Source of the DNA: an uncultured Elusimicrobia bacterium
GTDB taxonomy: Bacteria > Elusimicrobiota > Elusimicrobia > UBA1565 > UBA9628
Reading direction: 5' to 3'
Length of the DNA: 44,967 bases
Assembly (NCBI GenBank): GCA_903881545.1
Contig: CAIRTQ010000024.1
Location: 1-44,967, forward strand
Below the pieces are notes generated by a model that worked only from the letters and a program-made list of their open reading frames with translations, did not search any database and was not told where the DNA came from. Shown here in pieces: positions 33,942-41,988 of this stretch (positions are counted from its first letter, which is position 1; every line of letters begins with the position of its first letter). Made by a program: the position numbers and the translations under genes.

Positions 33942-35127
33942 TCACCGCACGACCGGAAAGGAGCGGTCCTTAGCCCGGGCGCGAGTCATGGTGACGTTGG
34001 CGTCGCGGATATCTCCTTTCTCATCGAAAGCGATGGCTCCTGATATTCCCTCGTGGCGGGATCCCTGAATGGCGGCGACCAGCCCGGCCCGGTCCGGCCC
34101 AGCGCGCGCCAGGGCCTCGATCACGATGTGCGCGGCCTCGTAGCCAAGATGGTCGAATGGCCGCACACCCTCGGACTTGCCGGTCCATCGGGCTCGATAG
34201 TCCGCCAAGAATGGCCCTGATGCGGAGAACGACTCGACCGGAAGGCCCCCCATGCTCAGGTACGCGCCGTCGGCGGCCGAGCCGGCCACATCAAAGAGCG
34301 CCGGCGTTCGGGCGCCATCCCCGGAACAAAACACCGCCGGGTAACGCTCCTGCCTCATCGCCCTGAGTATAAGCCCCGCCTCGGGATACCTGCCACCGAA
34401 GAACAGGCCCTCTGGCCTTCCCGCCCGCAAGCGCTTAAGCGCCGCGCGCGGATCGCGGGTCCCGACCGGGACAATGGCTTCGGCTGCAACCTTGCCGCCC
34501 AGACTCACGAAGGTCTTTCGGAATATATCGGCCAACCCTCGGCCGTAGAGCGTGCCGTCGTGCGCCACGGCCATGCGCCGTTTGCCCAGCCGCGAGCGCA
34601 TGAACCTTGCGGCGAAAGCCCCCTGGACATCATCAGTCGGAACAAGCCGAAAGATGACGCGGGCGCCCCGCCAGCCGGGACGCAATTGCGCCCGAGTGAG
34701 GTCGGTGCTGGTGGAGGCGGGGGATATCATGACCAGCGGGGTTTGCGCGTAGACCTGCGCCGCGCTTGCGGAGCAGTCGGAATCGTAGTGCCCTATCACG
34801 GCCACGATGCGGGGATCGTCCACGATCAGATGGGCCACGTTGTATGCCTCGACCGGATCGGCTCGGTCGTCAAAAGCAGCGACCTGGACTCGGAAGGGCA
34901 ATCTCCCCCGGGCATTGGCTTGCTCCACGGCCAGGATCACGGCGCGTCTCAGGCCCTGGCCCTCGCTGGCCAAATCTCCGGTCAGGGGGCAGCGCCACCG
35001 CGATGCGGACGACCTTCTGCCGGGAGCCGCATCCTGCCACCGCCACGATCCCGCCCATAGTGACGGAACAGACCCATAAGGCAGTGCGGAGCCTAACGCT
35101 TCTCTTGGGGATTATTGCCGACATCAT
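33942..35127 (-). pseudogene. branched-chain amino-acid ABC transporter substrate-binding lipoprotein, frameshifted
   Basis: Two overlapping frames together make one periplasmic-binding protein of the LivJ/Peripla_BP_6 family. The N-terminal frame (from ATG 35127 or 35124) has a signal peptide and lipobox (AVAGC) and reads VVRIAVALP, then loses homology. The -1/+1 neighbour frame begins DLASEGQGLRRAVILAVEQANA and continues to the end: AVIGHYDSDCSASAAQVYAQ, ISPASTSTDLT, LVPTDDVQGA. The switch falls in a five-base G run (34985-34989, C on the coding strand). Removing one base gives the textbook ALPLTGDLASEGQ and an intact 393-residue protein. It may be a true decay, a slippage site or an assembly error. 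No LivHMGF permease or ATPase gene is adjacent. Confidence 0.85.
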
Positions 35128-35140
35128 CAAAAGGTGTCCC

Positions 35141-35169
35141 ACTATAGCCAAATCCGCGGCGCGTTGCAA
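35141..35169 (-). promoter_or_regulatory. promoter of the amino-acid-binding lipoprotein gene
   Basis: On the minus strand TTGCAA (35169-35164), an exact 17-base spacer and TATAGT (35146-35141) precede the ATG at 35127. The predicted start is about 7 bases from the ATG. The -35 hexamer is the same six base pairs used on the plus strand by the shc promoter. Confidence 0.55.
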
Positions 35170-35193
35170 CCCGTCGAAGCATTCAAGTATAAT
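35164..35193 (+). promoter_or_regulatory. shc promoter, near-leaderless
   Basis: TTGCAA (35164-35169), an 18-base spacer and a perfect TATAAT (35188-35193) sit 8 bases before the ATG at 35202. Transcription should begin about 35200, so the shc mRNA would have essentially no leader and no ribosome site. Confidence 0.6.
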
Positions 35194-35201
35194 TTTTGAT
35201 C

Positions 35202-37301
35202 ATGATAAGAAGAATAGTTCCAGAATGGCTGGTGCCGCTGGAACGCACTTATCGAAAACCGAAGGATTGGGCGGACAATCTCAAGCCGGCCCTCGTCGCG
35301 CCCCCCTCTCATCCGGACATCCCGAACGAACTGCGGCACAGCATCCGGATGGCCCAGGAGGCGGTGCTGCGTTCCCAGGACAAGGAAGAGGGCTTTTGGT
35401 GCGCCGACCTGAAGGCCGACACGACCATCGCCTCCGATACCATCATGCTCCTCAATTTTCTGGGCCGGGGCAATTCCGTCAAGGTCCGCAAGCTCGCCAA
35501 CCATCTCCTTAACGAACAGCTCCCCTGCGGCGGCTGGCCCATCTTCCGCAACGGCCCGGCCGAGATATCGGCCACGGTCAAGGCCTATTGGGCGCTCAAA
35601 TTCGCAGAACATTCCCCCAACGAACCGCGCATGGCCGCGGCGCGGCGGCGCATCCGGGAACTGGGCGGCATCCACAAGGTCAACACCTATCTCAAATTCT
35701 ACATGGCCATCTTCGGCCAATATGACTGGCGCGGCGTTCCCTCCATCCCGCCGGAGTTGATGCTCTTTCCAAAGTGGTTCTATTTCAACATCTATGAGAT
35801 GTCCTCCTGGACCCGCGCCATCGTGGTGCCGCTCTCCATCGTCTGGGCCTATCAGCCGGCCATCCCCTGCCCCCCCAAAGCCGTCTTGAATGAACTATTC
35901 CCGGATTCCCGCCGGCATGTTACGCTCAAGGACGCCGTCGAGCCGCACCGGCTCGCGTCTTGGACCAGCTTCTTCCTGATCTGGGACCGGCTGCTCAAGA
36001 CCCTGGAAGGCCGCGGCGGGCGTTGGATACGGGTCTGGGCCTTGCGCTTGGCCGAAGACTGGATGCTGGAACGCTTCCAAAACTCCGACGGCCTCGGCGC
36101 CATCTATCCGAGCATCGTCAACTCCATCATGGCCATGAAGTGTCTGGGCTACCCCGACACGGACCCCCGCCTGGTGGAGCAGCTCCAGCACCTCGACCGC
36201 TTGGAACTGCCCGACCCCGACGGAAAATCCACCCAATGGCAGCCCTGCCGATCCCCTGTCTGGGATACCGCCATCTCGGTCATCGCCTTGGCCGAGTCCG
36301 GCCTGCAGCGGGACCACCCTGCTTTGGTCGCCTCCGCCAAATGGCTCATCTCCAAGGAAATCAAGACCGCCGGGGACTGGAAGGTGACCAACCCCTCCGG
36401 CCCCGTGGGCGGATGGGCCTTCGAGTTCAACAATGCCTTCTACCCCGATATAGACGATTCGGCCATGGTCATGCTTGCCCTGCGCCATGTCCATATGGAC
36501 GAACAGGCCGCGCACCTTAGAGAAAAGGCCTGCTTGCGGGGTCTCAATTGGCTCTTGTCCATGCAATCCAAGACCGGCGGCTGGGCCGCCTTCGACAAGG
36601 ACAACACCAAGGTCATCCTCACCAAAATCCCCTTCGCTGACCACAACGCGATGATCGACCCCCCTTGGGCCGATGTCACCGGCCGCGTGCTCGAATTCCT
36701 GGGCTACATCGGCTACGACCAGGACTTCCCGGCGGTGGCCCGAGCCGTGCGCTTCCTGCGCCGGGAGCAGGAGGAAGACGGCTCCTGGTTCGGCCGTTGG
36801 GGCGTCAACTACATATATGGCACCTGGCAAGTCCTGCGCGGGTTGGCCGCCATCGACGAGGACATGTCGCAGCCTTATGTCCAGCGCGCCGTGGAATGGC
36901 TCAAGTCCGTTCAACTGCCGGATGGCGGATGGGGCGAGACCTGCGCAACCTACCACGACCCTTCCCTGAAGGGCAAAGGGCCGGCCACTCCTTCGCAGAC
37001 GGCATGGGCCATCATGGGGCTCATGTCCGCGGGCGTCTACGATGAATCCGTGTGCGGCGGCGTGGAATATCTGGTCCGCACCCAGAAAGAGGACGGCACC
37101 TGGGATGAAAGCGAGTGCACGGGCACGGGTTTCCCCAAAGTCTATTACCTGGAGTACACCATGTACCGCAACTACTTCCCTCTCCATGCCCTCGGCGTCT
37201 ATCAGTCGGCCCTGGGCGTAGCGTTACGCGACGGCACGGCCCGCGCCGCCGCGCCGAACGGGGATGCCTTGTTCCCTTCGGGGAAAGGCATCGGCGCCTA
37301 G
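35202..37301 (+). CDS. shc: squalene-hopene cyclase
   Basis: A 699-residue type II triterpene cyclase that folds squalene into hopene/hopanol, the first hopanoid-specific step, at the inner membrane. The catalytic acid motif DIDD (Asp416-Asp419) is intact. QW repeats are clear: QSKTGGWAAFDKDN, QEEDGSWFGRWG, QLPDGGWGE and QKEDGTWDESECTGTGFP, the last being the usual C-terminal signature before YYLEYTMYRNYFPLHALG. It has Pro-rich N-terminal residues and is longer than the roughly 630-residue Alicyclobacillus enzyme, like proteobacterial HpnF. I chose ATG 35202 over the TTG at 35196 because the -10 element lies directly upstream. It is followed after two bases by hpnH. Confidence 0.97.
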   Translation: MIRRIVPEWLVPLERTYRKPKDWADNLKPALVAPPSHPDIPNELRHSIRMAQEAVLRSQDKEEGFWCADLKADTTIASDTIMLLNFLGRGNSVKVRKLANHLLNEQLPCGGWPIFRNGPAEISATVKAYWALKFAEHSPNEPRMAAARRRIRELGGIHKVNTYLKFYMAIFGQYDWRGVPSIPPELMLFPKWFYFNIYEMSSWTRAIVVPLSIVWAYQPAIPCPPKAVLNELFPDSRRHVTLKDAVEPHRLASWTSFFLIWDRLLKTLEGRGGRWIRVWALRLAEDWMLERFQNSDGLGAIYPSIVNSIMAMKCLGYPDTDPRLVEQLQHLDRLELPDPDGKSTQWQPCRSPVWDTAISVIALAESGLQRDHPALVASAKWLISKEIKTAGDWKVTNPSGPVGGWAFEFNNAFYPDIDDSAMVMLALRHVHMDEQAAHLREKACLRGLNWLLSMQSKTGGWAAFDKDNTKVILTKIPFADHNAMIDPPWADVTGRVLEFLGYIGYDQDFPAVARAVRFLRREQEEDGSWFGRWGVNYIYGTWQVLRGLAAIDEDMSQPYVQRAVEWLKSVQLPDGGWGETCATYHDPSLKGKGPATPSQTAWAIMGLMSAGVYDESVCGGVEYLVRTQKEDGTWDESECTGTGFPKVYYLEYTMYRNYFPLHALGVYQSALGVALRDGTARAAAPNGDALFPSGKGIGA

Positions 37302-37303
37302 AG

Positions 37304-38377
37304 ATGCCATCCCCTTTACCCCTACAGTTGGCCGTCTTCCGCTATGTCCTCGGCCACAAGATACGCCGGACGCCGCGTTTCCCTCTCGTGCTCATGCTCG
37401 AGCCGCTCTTCGCCTGCAATCTGGAATGCGCTGGCTGCGGCAAGGTGCAGCACCCGCCCGAAATCCTCAACAAGCGCCTCTCTCCGGAAGAGTGTTGGAA
37501 GGCGGCCGAGGAGTGCGGCGCGCCCGTGGTCTCTATTGCCGGCGGAGAACCGCTCATCCACCCTCAGATCGACGACATCGTCAACGGCCTAATCAAACGC
37601 GGCAAGTTCGTCTTCCTGTGCACCAACGCCCTCCTTTTAGAGCGCAGCCTGCACCGCTTCAAGCCCAGCAGCCACCTCATCCTCTCGGTCCATTTGGACG
37701 GCCGGGAGTCGGTGCACGACAAGATCGTCTGCCGGGAGGGAGTGCACCGGACCGCGGTTTCCGCCATCAAGGCGGCCAAGGCCCGGGGCTTCCGGGTCAT
37801 GACCAACTCCACCATCTTCCAGGGCCAGGACCCGGAGGAGTTCCGCCGTTTTTGCGCGGAGTTGGCGGCCCTGGGAACCGACGGCATCATGATAGCGCCC
37901 GGCTTCGCCTACGGCAAGGCCAAGGACAAGGGACTCTTCCTCAGGGTCGAAGAGACCAAGGCCTGGTTCCAAAAGGCTCTGAAGGACTGGCGCAAGATGG
38001 GCTGGGATTTCAATCATAGCCCGTTCTATCTGGATTTCCTCGAAGGCAAGCGCGATTACGATTGCACGCCCTGGGGCCTGCCCCTGCGCAACGTCCTGGG
38101 TTGGCAGAGGCCTTGTTATCTGTTCGAAGAAGGCGGCTACGCCAAGACTTACCAGGAACTGCTCGACTCCACGCCTTGGGAGAAATACGGCCGGGCCGCG
38201 AAGCATCCGGCCTGCGCGCACTGCATGTCCCATGTCGGGTTCGAGCCGTCATCCGTGGTCGACGCGTTCTCTTCCCCCCGCAAGTTCCTGGAATTGGTCT
38301 GGGACTTCGCGACCATCCGCGGCCCGCGCAAGGCTCAAGCGGCTCATCCCGCTCGGCAACCGGAGCCAAAAGGCTGA
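37304..38377 (+). CDS. hpnH: adenosyl-hopene transferase HpnH (radical SAM)
   Basis: A 357-residue radical SAM enzyme that adds a 5'-deoxyadenosyl group to hopene (diploptene), starting the extended C35 side chain. The cluster motif is CNLECAGC (Cys38, Cys42, Cys45). GEPLIHPQID and the C-terminal Cys-rich region (YGRAAKHPACAHCMSHVGFEPS) are typical of the family. The opening PLQLAVFRYVLGHKIRRTPRFPLVLMLEPLFACN is diagnostic. The ATG lies two bases beyond the shc stop, with the stop and start of neighbours tightly packed, so shc-hpnH-hpnA are probably one transcript. Confidence 0.97.
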   Translation: MPSPLPLQLAVFRYVLGHKIRRTPRFPLVLMLEPLFACNLECAGCGKVQHPPEILNKRLSPEECWKAAEECGAPVVSIAGGEPLIHPQIDDIVNGLIKRGKFVFLCTNALLLERSLHRFKPSSHLILSVHLDGRESVHDKIVCREGVHRTAVSAIKAAKARGFRVMTNSTIFQGQDPEEFRRFCAELAALGTDGIMIAPGFAYGKAKDKGLFLRVEETKAWFQKALKDWRKMGWDFNHSPFYLDFLEGKRDYDCTPWGLPLRNVLGWQRPCYLFEEGGYAKTYQELLDSTPWEKYGRAAKHPACAHCMSHVGFEPSSVVDAFSSPRKFLELVWDFATIRGPRKAQAAHPARQPEPKG

Positions 38378-39426
38378 TGGACGCCGCCTTCGTCACCGGC
38401 GGCACCGGGTTCGTGGGCGCCAACCTCGTGCGCCTGCTCCTGGAAAAGGGGCTTCGGGTCAAGGCGCTGGTCCGCAAGAACAGCAACCGCAAGAATCTTG
38501 ATGGCCTCGATCTGGAGCTTGTTGAGGGCGATCTGCTTGACCAATCGGCTCTGCGCGCCGGTTGTTCCGGAGCCCGCTACGCCTTCCATGTGGCCGCCGA
38601 TTACCGCATCTGGGTGCCGGACCCCGCGGCCATGAACGCGGCCAATGTCCAGGGCACGGTCAATGTGATCCAAGCCGCGGCTGCGGCCGGAACGGAACGG
38701 ATCGTCTATTGTTCCAGCGTGGCCGCCATCAAGCCTCCGCACGACCGCATCCCAGTGGATGAGCGTTCTTACTACGCGGGCGCGGCAGAGATTCCCGGCG
38801 TCTACAAGCAATCAAAATTCCTGGCGGAAATGGCCGCGCTGGACCTGGCTCGGCAAGGCCATCCCGTGGTGGTGGTCAACCCGGCGGCGCCCGTCGGGCC
38901 GTTCGATATCAAGCCCACGCCTACGGGCCGGATCATCCTCGACTTCCTCAACGGCCGGATGCCTTCCTACATAGACACGGGGCTTAATGTGGTCCATGTG
39001 CGCGATGTGGCTATCGGCCATTGGCTAGCCGCGGAGAAAGGCCGCGTCGGACAACGATATATCCTGGGCGGAGAAAACCTGACCTTCAAGCAAATCTTGG
39101 GCATACTTTCTGAGATCACCGGCTTGCCTGCGCCGCGCTTCAAAACGCCTTACGCAGTCGCCTATGCGTTCGCCACAATCGATACCGCCTGGTCCAGGCT
39201 CACGGGCGGCGAACCGCGGGCGCCTCTCGACGCGGTCCGCATGGCCAGGCATTTCATGTGGTATGATTCTGAGAAAGCTGTCCGGGAGTTGGGCTATGCC
39301 CCAGTCCCGGCCAAGCGGGCCTTGGCTGATGCTGTAGCATGGTTCCAGGCTAATGGCTATGTCAAGATGGCCGTTGGTAGAAAATCGGTGCCGGTCTCTA
39401 AGCATATTACAAGCGAGGCTGAATGA
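38377..39426 (+). CDS. hpnA: hopanoid-associated NAD-dependent epimerase/dehydrogenase HpnA
   Basis: A 349-residue extended short-chain dehydrogenase. The N-terminal NAD(P) motif TGGTGFVG (8-15) is followed by the SSVAAIK and GVYKQSKFLAE stretches; the latter holds the usual Tyr-x3-Lys pair. VVVVNPAAPVGPFDIKPTPTGRIILDFLNGRMPSYIDTGLNVVHVRDVA is the HpnA signature. Its precise reaction in hopanoid side-chain synthesis is unproven. The ATG overlaps the hpnH stop (TGATG). The 36-base gap after it leads into small genes that do not belong to the pathway and separate hpnA from hpnG. Confidence 0.94.
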   Translation: MDAAFVTGGTGFVGANLVRLLLEKGLRVKALVRKNSNRKNLDGLDLELVEGDLLDQSALRAGCSGARYAFHVAADYRIWVPDPAAMNAANVQGTVNVIQAAAAAGTERIVYCSSVAAIKPPHDRIPVDERSYYAGAAEIPGVYKQSKFLAEMAALDLARQGHPVVVVNPAAPVGPFDIKPTPTGRIILDFLNGRMPSYIDTGLNVVHVRDVAIGHWLAAEKGRVGQRYILGGENLTFKQILGILSEITGLPAPRFKTPYAVAYAFATIDTAWSRLTGGEPRAPLDAVRMARHFMWYDSEKAVRELGYAPVPAKRALADAVAWFQANGYVKMAVGRKSVPVSKHITSEAE

Positions 39427-39462
39427 AACTCAAAACACAGAGAGTTACTGCATAAGGGACTA

Positions 39463-39714
39463 ATGGCCAAGATCGAGCGCGTCGTGCGAATCAGAAGCCT
39501 CGACGCTATCGACGAGGCCGCGGAGCTGGCCGCCTACCGCAAAGGCTGCCTCGCGCTGCTTCCAGAAGAGCGCATTGCGACGATGCGCGCGCTCTCCAGA
39601 CGCATCATTTTGCTTAACCCCGACAACCCTCGTTCTCCCCACATCGAGAAAGGCATTTTTCGTATCATCCATGACCCCTTCGGCGCAGGCGCGGCCGAGC
39701 GGAAGGGGACATAA
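39463..39714 (+). CDS. small protein, probable antitoxin-like, first of a pair
   Basis: An 83-residue protein I cannot name with certainty. Its LALLPEERIATMRALSRRIILLN segment resembles the second small protein (PPEERVEAVGFLSRNLYFL) and the antitoxin-like proteins that carry YWLSRPPEERL and sit beside nucleotidyltransferase genes of AbiEii type. It therefore looks like a diverged relative. The ribosome site AAGGGAC is close to the ATG. It overlaps the next gene by TAATG. It interrupts the hopanoid genes and is less GC-skewed in codon choice than they are. Confidence 0.55.
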   Translation: MAKIERVVRIRSLDAIDEAAELAAYRKGCLALLPEERIATMRALSRRIILLNPDNPRSPHIEKGIFRIIHDPFGAGAAERKGT

Positions 39715-39938
39715 TGCAATTTAGAATGCGCAAGGACATCTCCCGCCGGGTGCCGGTGCGGCGACCACAAGCCGAACAGGATGCGGACGACCTCGCCTAT
39801 TGGCTCTCGCGCCCTCCAGAGGAGCGCGTCGAAGCCGTCGGCTTCTTATCGCGCAACCTGTACTTCCTCCAGCATGGCCGCGATCTTCCGCGGCTCGATA
39901 AGACGGTTGGCCACAGGGTAAGCCGACATGACGCCTGA
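39714..39938 (+). CDS. small antitoxin-like protein (YWLSRPPEER family)
   Basis: A 74-residue protein with a basic N-terminus and a core AYWLSRPPEERVEAVGFLSRNLYFL. That core resembles a widespread family of roughly 70-100-residue proteins encoded just before nucleotidyltransferases in presumed toxin-antitoxin pairs (AbiEii/MNT-like). The usual C-terminal RLQRVYRIVK is here DKTVGHRVSRHDA, close to the expected end but altered. A GGAAGGGG site precedes the ATG. The expected partner nucleotidyltransferase is missing; only a 30-codon fragment follows. Probably a remnant. Confidence 0.6.
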   Translation: MQFRMRKDISRRVPVRRPQAEQDADDLAYWLSRPPEERVEAVGFLSRNLYFLQHGRDLPRLDKTVGHRVSRHDA

Positions 39939-40020
39939 ACAAAATATACACGCCGATTTTAAGAATTTGCGCGATATCGAAGCGCTGGACGCGGGACATA
40001 CCCAGGGGCCGAAGCAATGA
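39928..40020 (+). pseudogene. 30-codon remnant, possibly of a nucleotidyltransferase
   Basis: A short frame from ATG 39928 overlaps the preceding gene by 11 bases and the hpnG start by four (ATGA). Its opening HADFKNL resembles the N-terminus, and LRDIEALDAG the C-terminal KDLADIEAL, of nucleotidyltransferases that pair with the upstream antitoxin-like family. It may be what is left after an internal deletion. It could equally be a chance leader coupled to hpnG. Confidence 0.3.
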
Positions 40021-40700
40021 GCCCGCTCATTTTAATCGCCGCCGCCACGCGCTGGGAGGCCGCGCCTCTTGTCCGGCGTCTGCGGCTCAAGCCCGCCACG
40101 CCAAACCGTTTCGAAGGTCCTGTCGGGAATGGTTCCGTGGTCTTGCTTCAGACCGGCGTCGGGCCGGCCCGCGCCTCCGAGGCCTTGAGCGCGCTGAAAG
40201 AACAGAGATTCTCCCTCATCCTGAGCACAGGTTACGCCGGGGCGCTCCAAACAGACCTGCGCGCCGGCGCCGTCATCGCCGACCTGCCCGAGGCGTTTGA
40301 CGACGCGGCCCTGCGTTCGGCCGCCGCCTCCGCAGGTCTGGACCTCCGGTTCGGCCGAATTACGCATTCCGACCGCGAACTCACGCGCCCCGATGAGAAG
40401 CTGGCGCTTGGAAAAGAGACCGGGGCCTGCGCTGTGGACATGGAAACGGCGGTCCTGCGCGATTGGGCCCGGCCGCTCCAGATCCCGGTCTGCGCCGTTC
40501 GCATCATCAGCGATGCCGCAGACGAACACCTCCCCAGCGGATTTCCGGCCGACGACAACCTGAGCGCCCAGTGCGCCTACGCGTTGCGCCATCCCCTTGA
40601 ATTGCCGGTCCTGGCCGTCCTGGCATTCCGGCAATGGCGCTCCATGCCGCGCTACAGCCTCTTTCTGGAAAAGTATCTTTCCTCCCTGGGGGAACCGTGA
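40017..40700 (+). CDS. hpnG: hopanoid-associated phosphorylase/nucleosidase HpnG
   Basis: A 227-residue protein of the purine nucleoside phosphorylase superfamily. HpnG removes adenine from adenosylhopane to give ribosylhopane or its phosphate. Seen are an N-terminal beta-strand ILIAAATRWEAAPLVRRL, the TGVGPARA and STGYAGAL stretches, and the superfamily ribose-binding motif AVDMETA. An Asp follows in RIISDAADEHLP, the usual base-binding loop. The start ATGA overlaps the short upstream remnant. Its stop overlaps the ispA GTG start (GTGA). Length fits the family. Confidence 0.9.
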   Translation: MSPLILIAAATRWEAAPLVRRLRLKPATPNRFEGPVGNGSVVLLQTGVGPARASEALSALKEQRFSLILSTGYAGALQTDLRAGAVIADLPEAFDDAALRSAAASAGLDLRFGRITHSDRELTRPDEKLALGKETGACAVDMETAVLRDWARPLQIPVCAVRIISDAADEHLPSGFPADDNLSAQCAYALRHPLELPVLAVLAFRQWRSMPRYSLFLEKYLSSLGEP

Positions 40701-41608
40701 CCACCTTGCTCCAACGCTACCTTGAAACCACTTCCCGCCGCGTAGACGCGGTCCTGGACCGGCTTCTTTCGCCCAAGTCCGAGGAGCCCGCGGCCATCCG
40801 CAAGGCCATGCGCTATTCCCTCTTCGCGGGCGGCAAGCGCCTGCGGCCTTGCCTGGTCGCGGCCGCGGCCGAGTGCTGCGGCGGCCGGGCGGCCCGGGTC
40901 CTGAAGGCCGGCGCGGCCATCGAGATGATCCACACTTATTCCCTGATCCACGACGACCTGCCCGCAATGGACGACGACAACCTGCGCCGCGGCAAGCCCA
41001 CCAGCCACAAGGTCTTCGGCGAGGCGCTGGCCATCCTGGCCGGCGACGGCCTGCTGACCTTGGCCTTCGAGACCGCGGCACAAAGCGCCCAAGACTGCGA
41101 CCTGGGCTCCAAGGCCACGGCCGAACTCATCCGCGTCATCGCGGTAGGCGCCGGCACCTCCGGCATGGTGGGCGGCCAAGCCGCGGACCTTTCTGCCGAG
41201 CGCTGGCAAGGCCGCCTAGCGCGCGGCCGCGCTCGCAGCTTGCTCGAATACATCCATCTCCACAAAACCGGCTCCCTGATTACGGCCAGCCTGGAGGCCG
41301 GAGCCATCCTGGCGGGCGGTTCGCCGGCCGCACGCCGGCGCCTGCGCGCCTACGGCCGCGCCATCGGGCTCTCCTTCCAGATCGCCGACGACATTTTGGA
41401 TGTGGTCGGAGACAAGAAGAAGCTCGGCAAGAAGGGCTCGGACGCCGCCAACCGCAAGCTCACGTTCGTTTCGCTCTACGGCCTGGAAGAAGCGCGCGCC
41501 AAGGCCGAGTCGCTGACCCGGGAAGCCCACCGTCAACTGCGCTCCTTCGGCAGCCGCGGCCAGGTGCTCCATGACCTGGCCGACTACATCATCGCAAGGG
41601 ACAGGTAG
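40697..41608 (+). CDS. ispA: farnesyl/geranyl diphosphate synthase (polyprenyl synthetase)
   Basis: A 303-residue trans-isoprenyl diphosphate synthase, probably making farnesyl diphosphate, the precursor of squalene. First Asp-rich motif DDLPAMD (86-92) with the RRG that follows it, and second DDILD (231-235), are intact. LFAGGKRLRP, SLIHDD and GLSFQIADD are typical of bacterial IspA. Chain length (C15) is inferred from the family and hopanoid context. I chose GTG 40697, preceded by GGGGGAA and overlapping the hpnG stop, so expression is tied to the hopanoid genes. No dxs follows, although it often does. Confidence 0.93.
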   Translation: MTTLLQRYLETTSRRVDAVLDRLLSPKSEEPAAIRKAMRYSLFAGGKRLRPCLVAAAAECCGGRAARVLKAGAAIEMIHTYSLIHDDLPAMDDDNLRRGKPTSHKVFGEALAILAGDGLLTLAFETAAQSAQDCDLGSKATAELIRVIAVGAGTSGMVGGQAADLSAERWQGRLARGRARSLLEYIHLHKTGSLITASLEAGAILAGGSPAARRRLRAYGRAIGLSFQIADDILDVVGDKKKLGKKGSDAANRKLTFVSLYGLEEARAKAESLTREAHRQLRSFGSRGQVLHDLADYIIARDR

Positions 41609-41668
41609 GACGGTGGACGCGGCGCGCTAGAATTCATGACCATCAGATTGCAGGGAGGAACACAACCC

Positions 41669-41971
41669 ATGAGCGAAGAAACCAAGACCTTGACCAAGGA
41701 AGACTACGCCGTCGATACGCCGGCGGCTCCCCCGGCCGATGTCACCAAGGGAGAGACCGACATCAAAAAGATCCCGCAGCGCCGCCCCCCCAAGGACGGC
41801 CCCTGCAAACGCTGCGGCCAGGACAAGCCCCTCAACCGCCTCATGCTCTGCTATCCCTGCTGGGTCAAGACTGAGTTGGAAAAGCACGACTGGCGGGAAG
41901 GCATGCCTCATCCGGATTGGTGCCGCTGCGAAGGGATCAAGGACCACTCTCGAAAATCGGACGGGAACTGA
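41669..41971 (+). CDS. small Cys-rich zinc-binding protein of unknown function
   Basis: A 100-residue protein. An acidic, Thr/Ala/Pro-rich N-terminal half is followed by a Cys cluster, CKRCGQ, CYPCW and WCRCEG, giving six Cys likely to bind one or two zinc ions. I recognise no family beyond a treble-clef or ribbon-like pattern. The start at 41669 has a clear GGGAGG site 9 bases before it; an upstream in-frame ATG at 41636 lacks one. It follows ispA by 60 bases on the same strand. No function is proposed. Confidence 0.65.
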   Translation: MSEETKTLTKEDYAVDTPAAPPADVTKGETDIKKIPQRRPPKDGPCKRCGQDKPLNRLMLCYPCWVKTELEKHDWREGMPHPDWCRCEGIKDHSRKSDGN

Positions 41972-41988
41972 GGCCGGGCGATAGCCGC

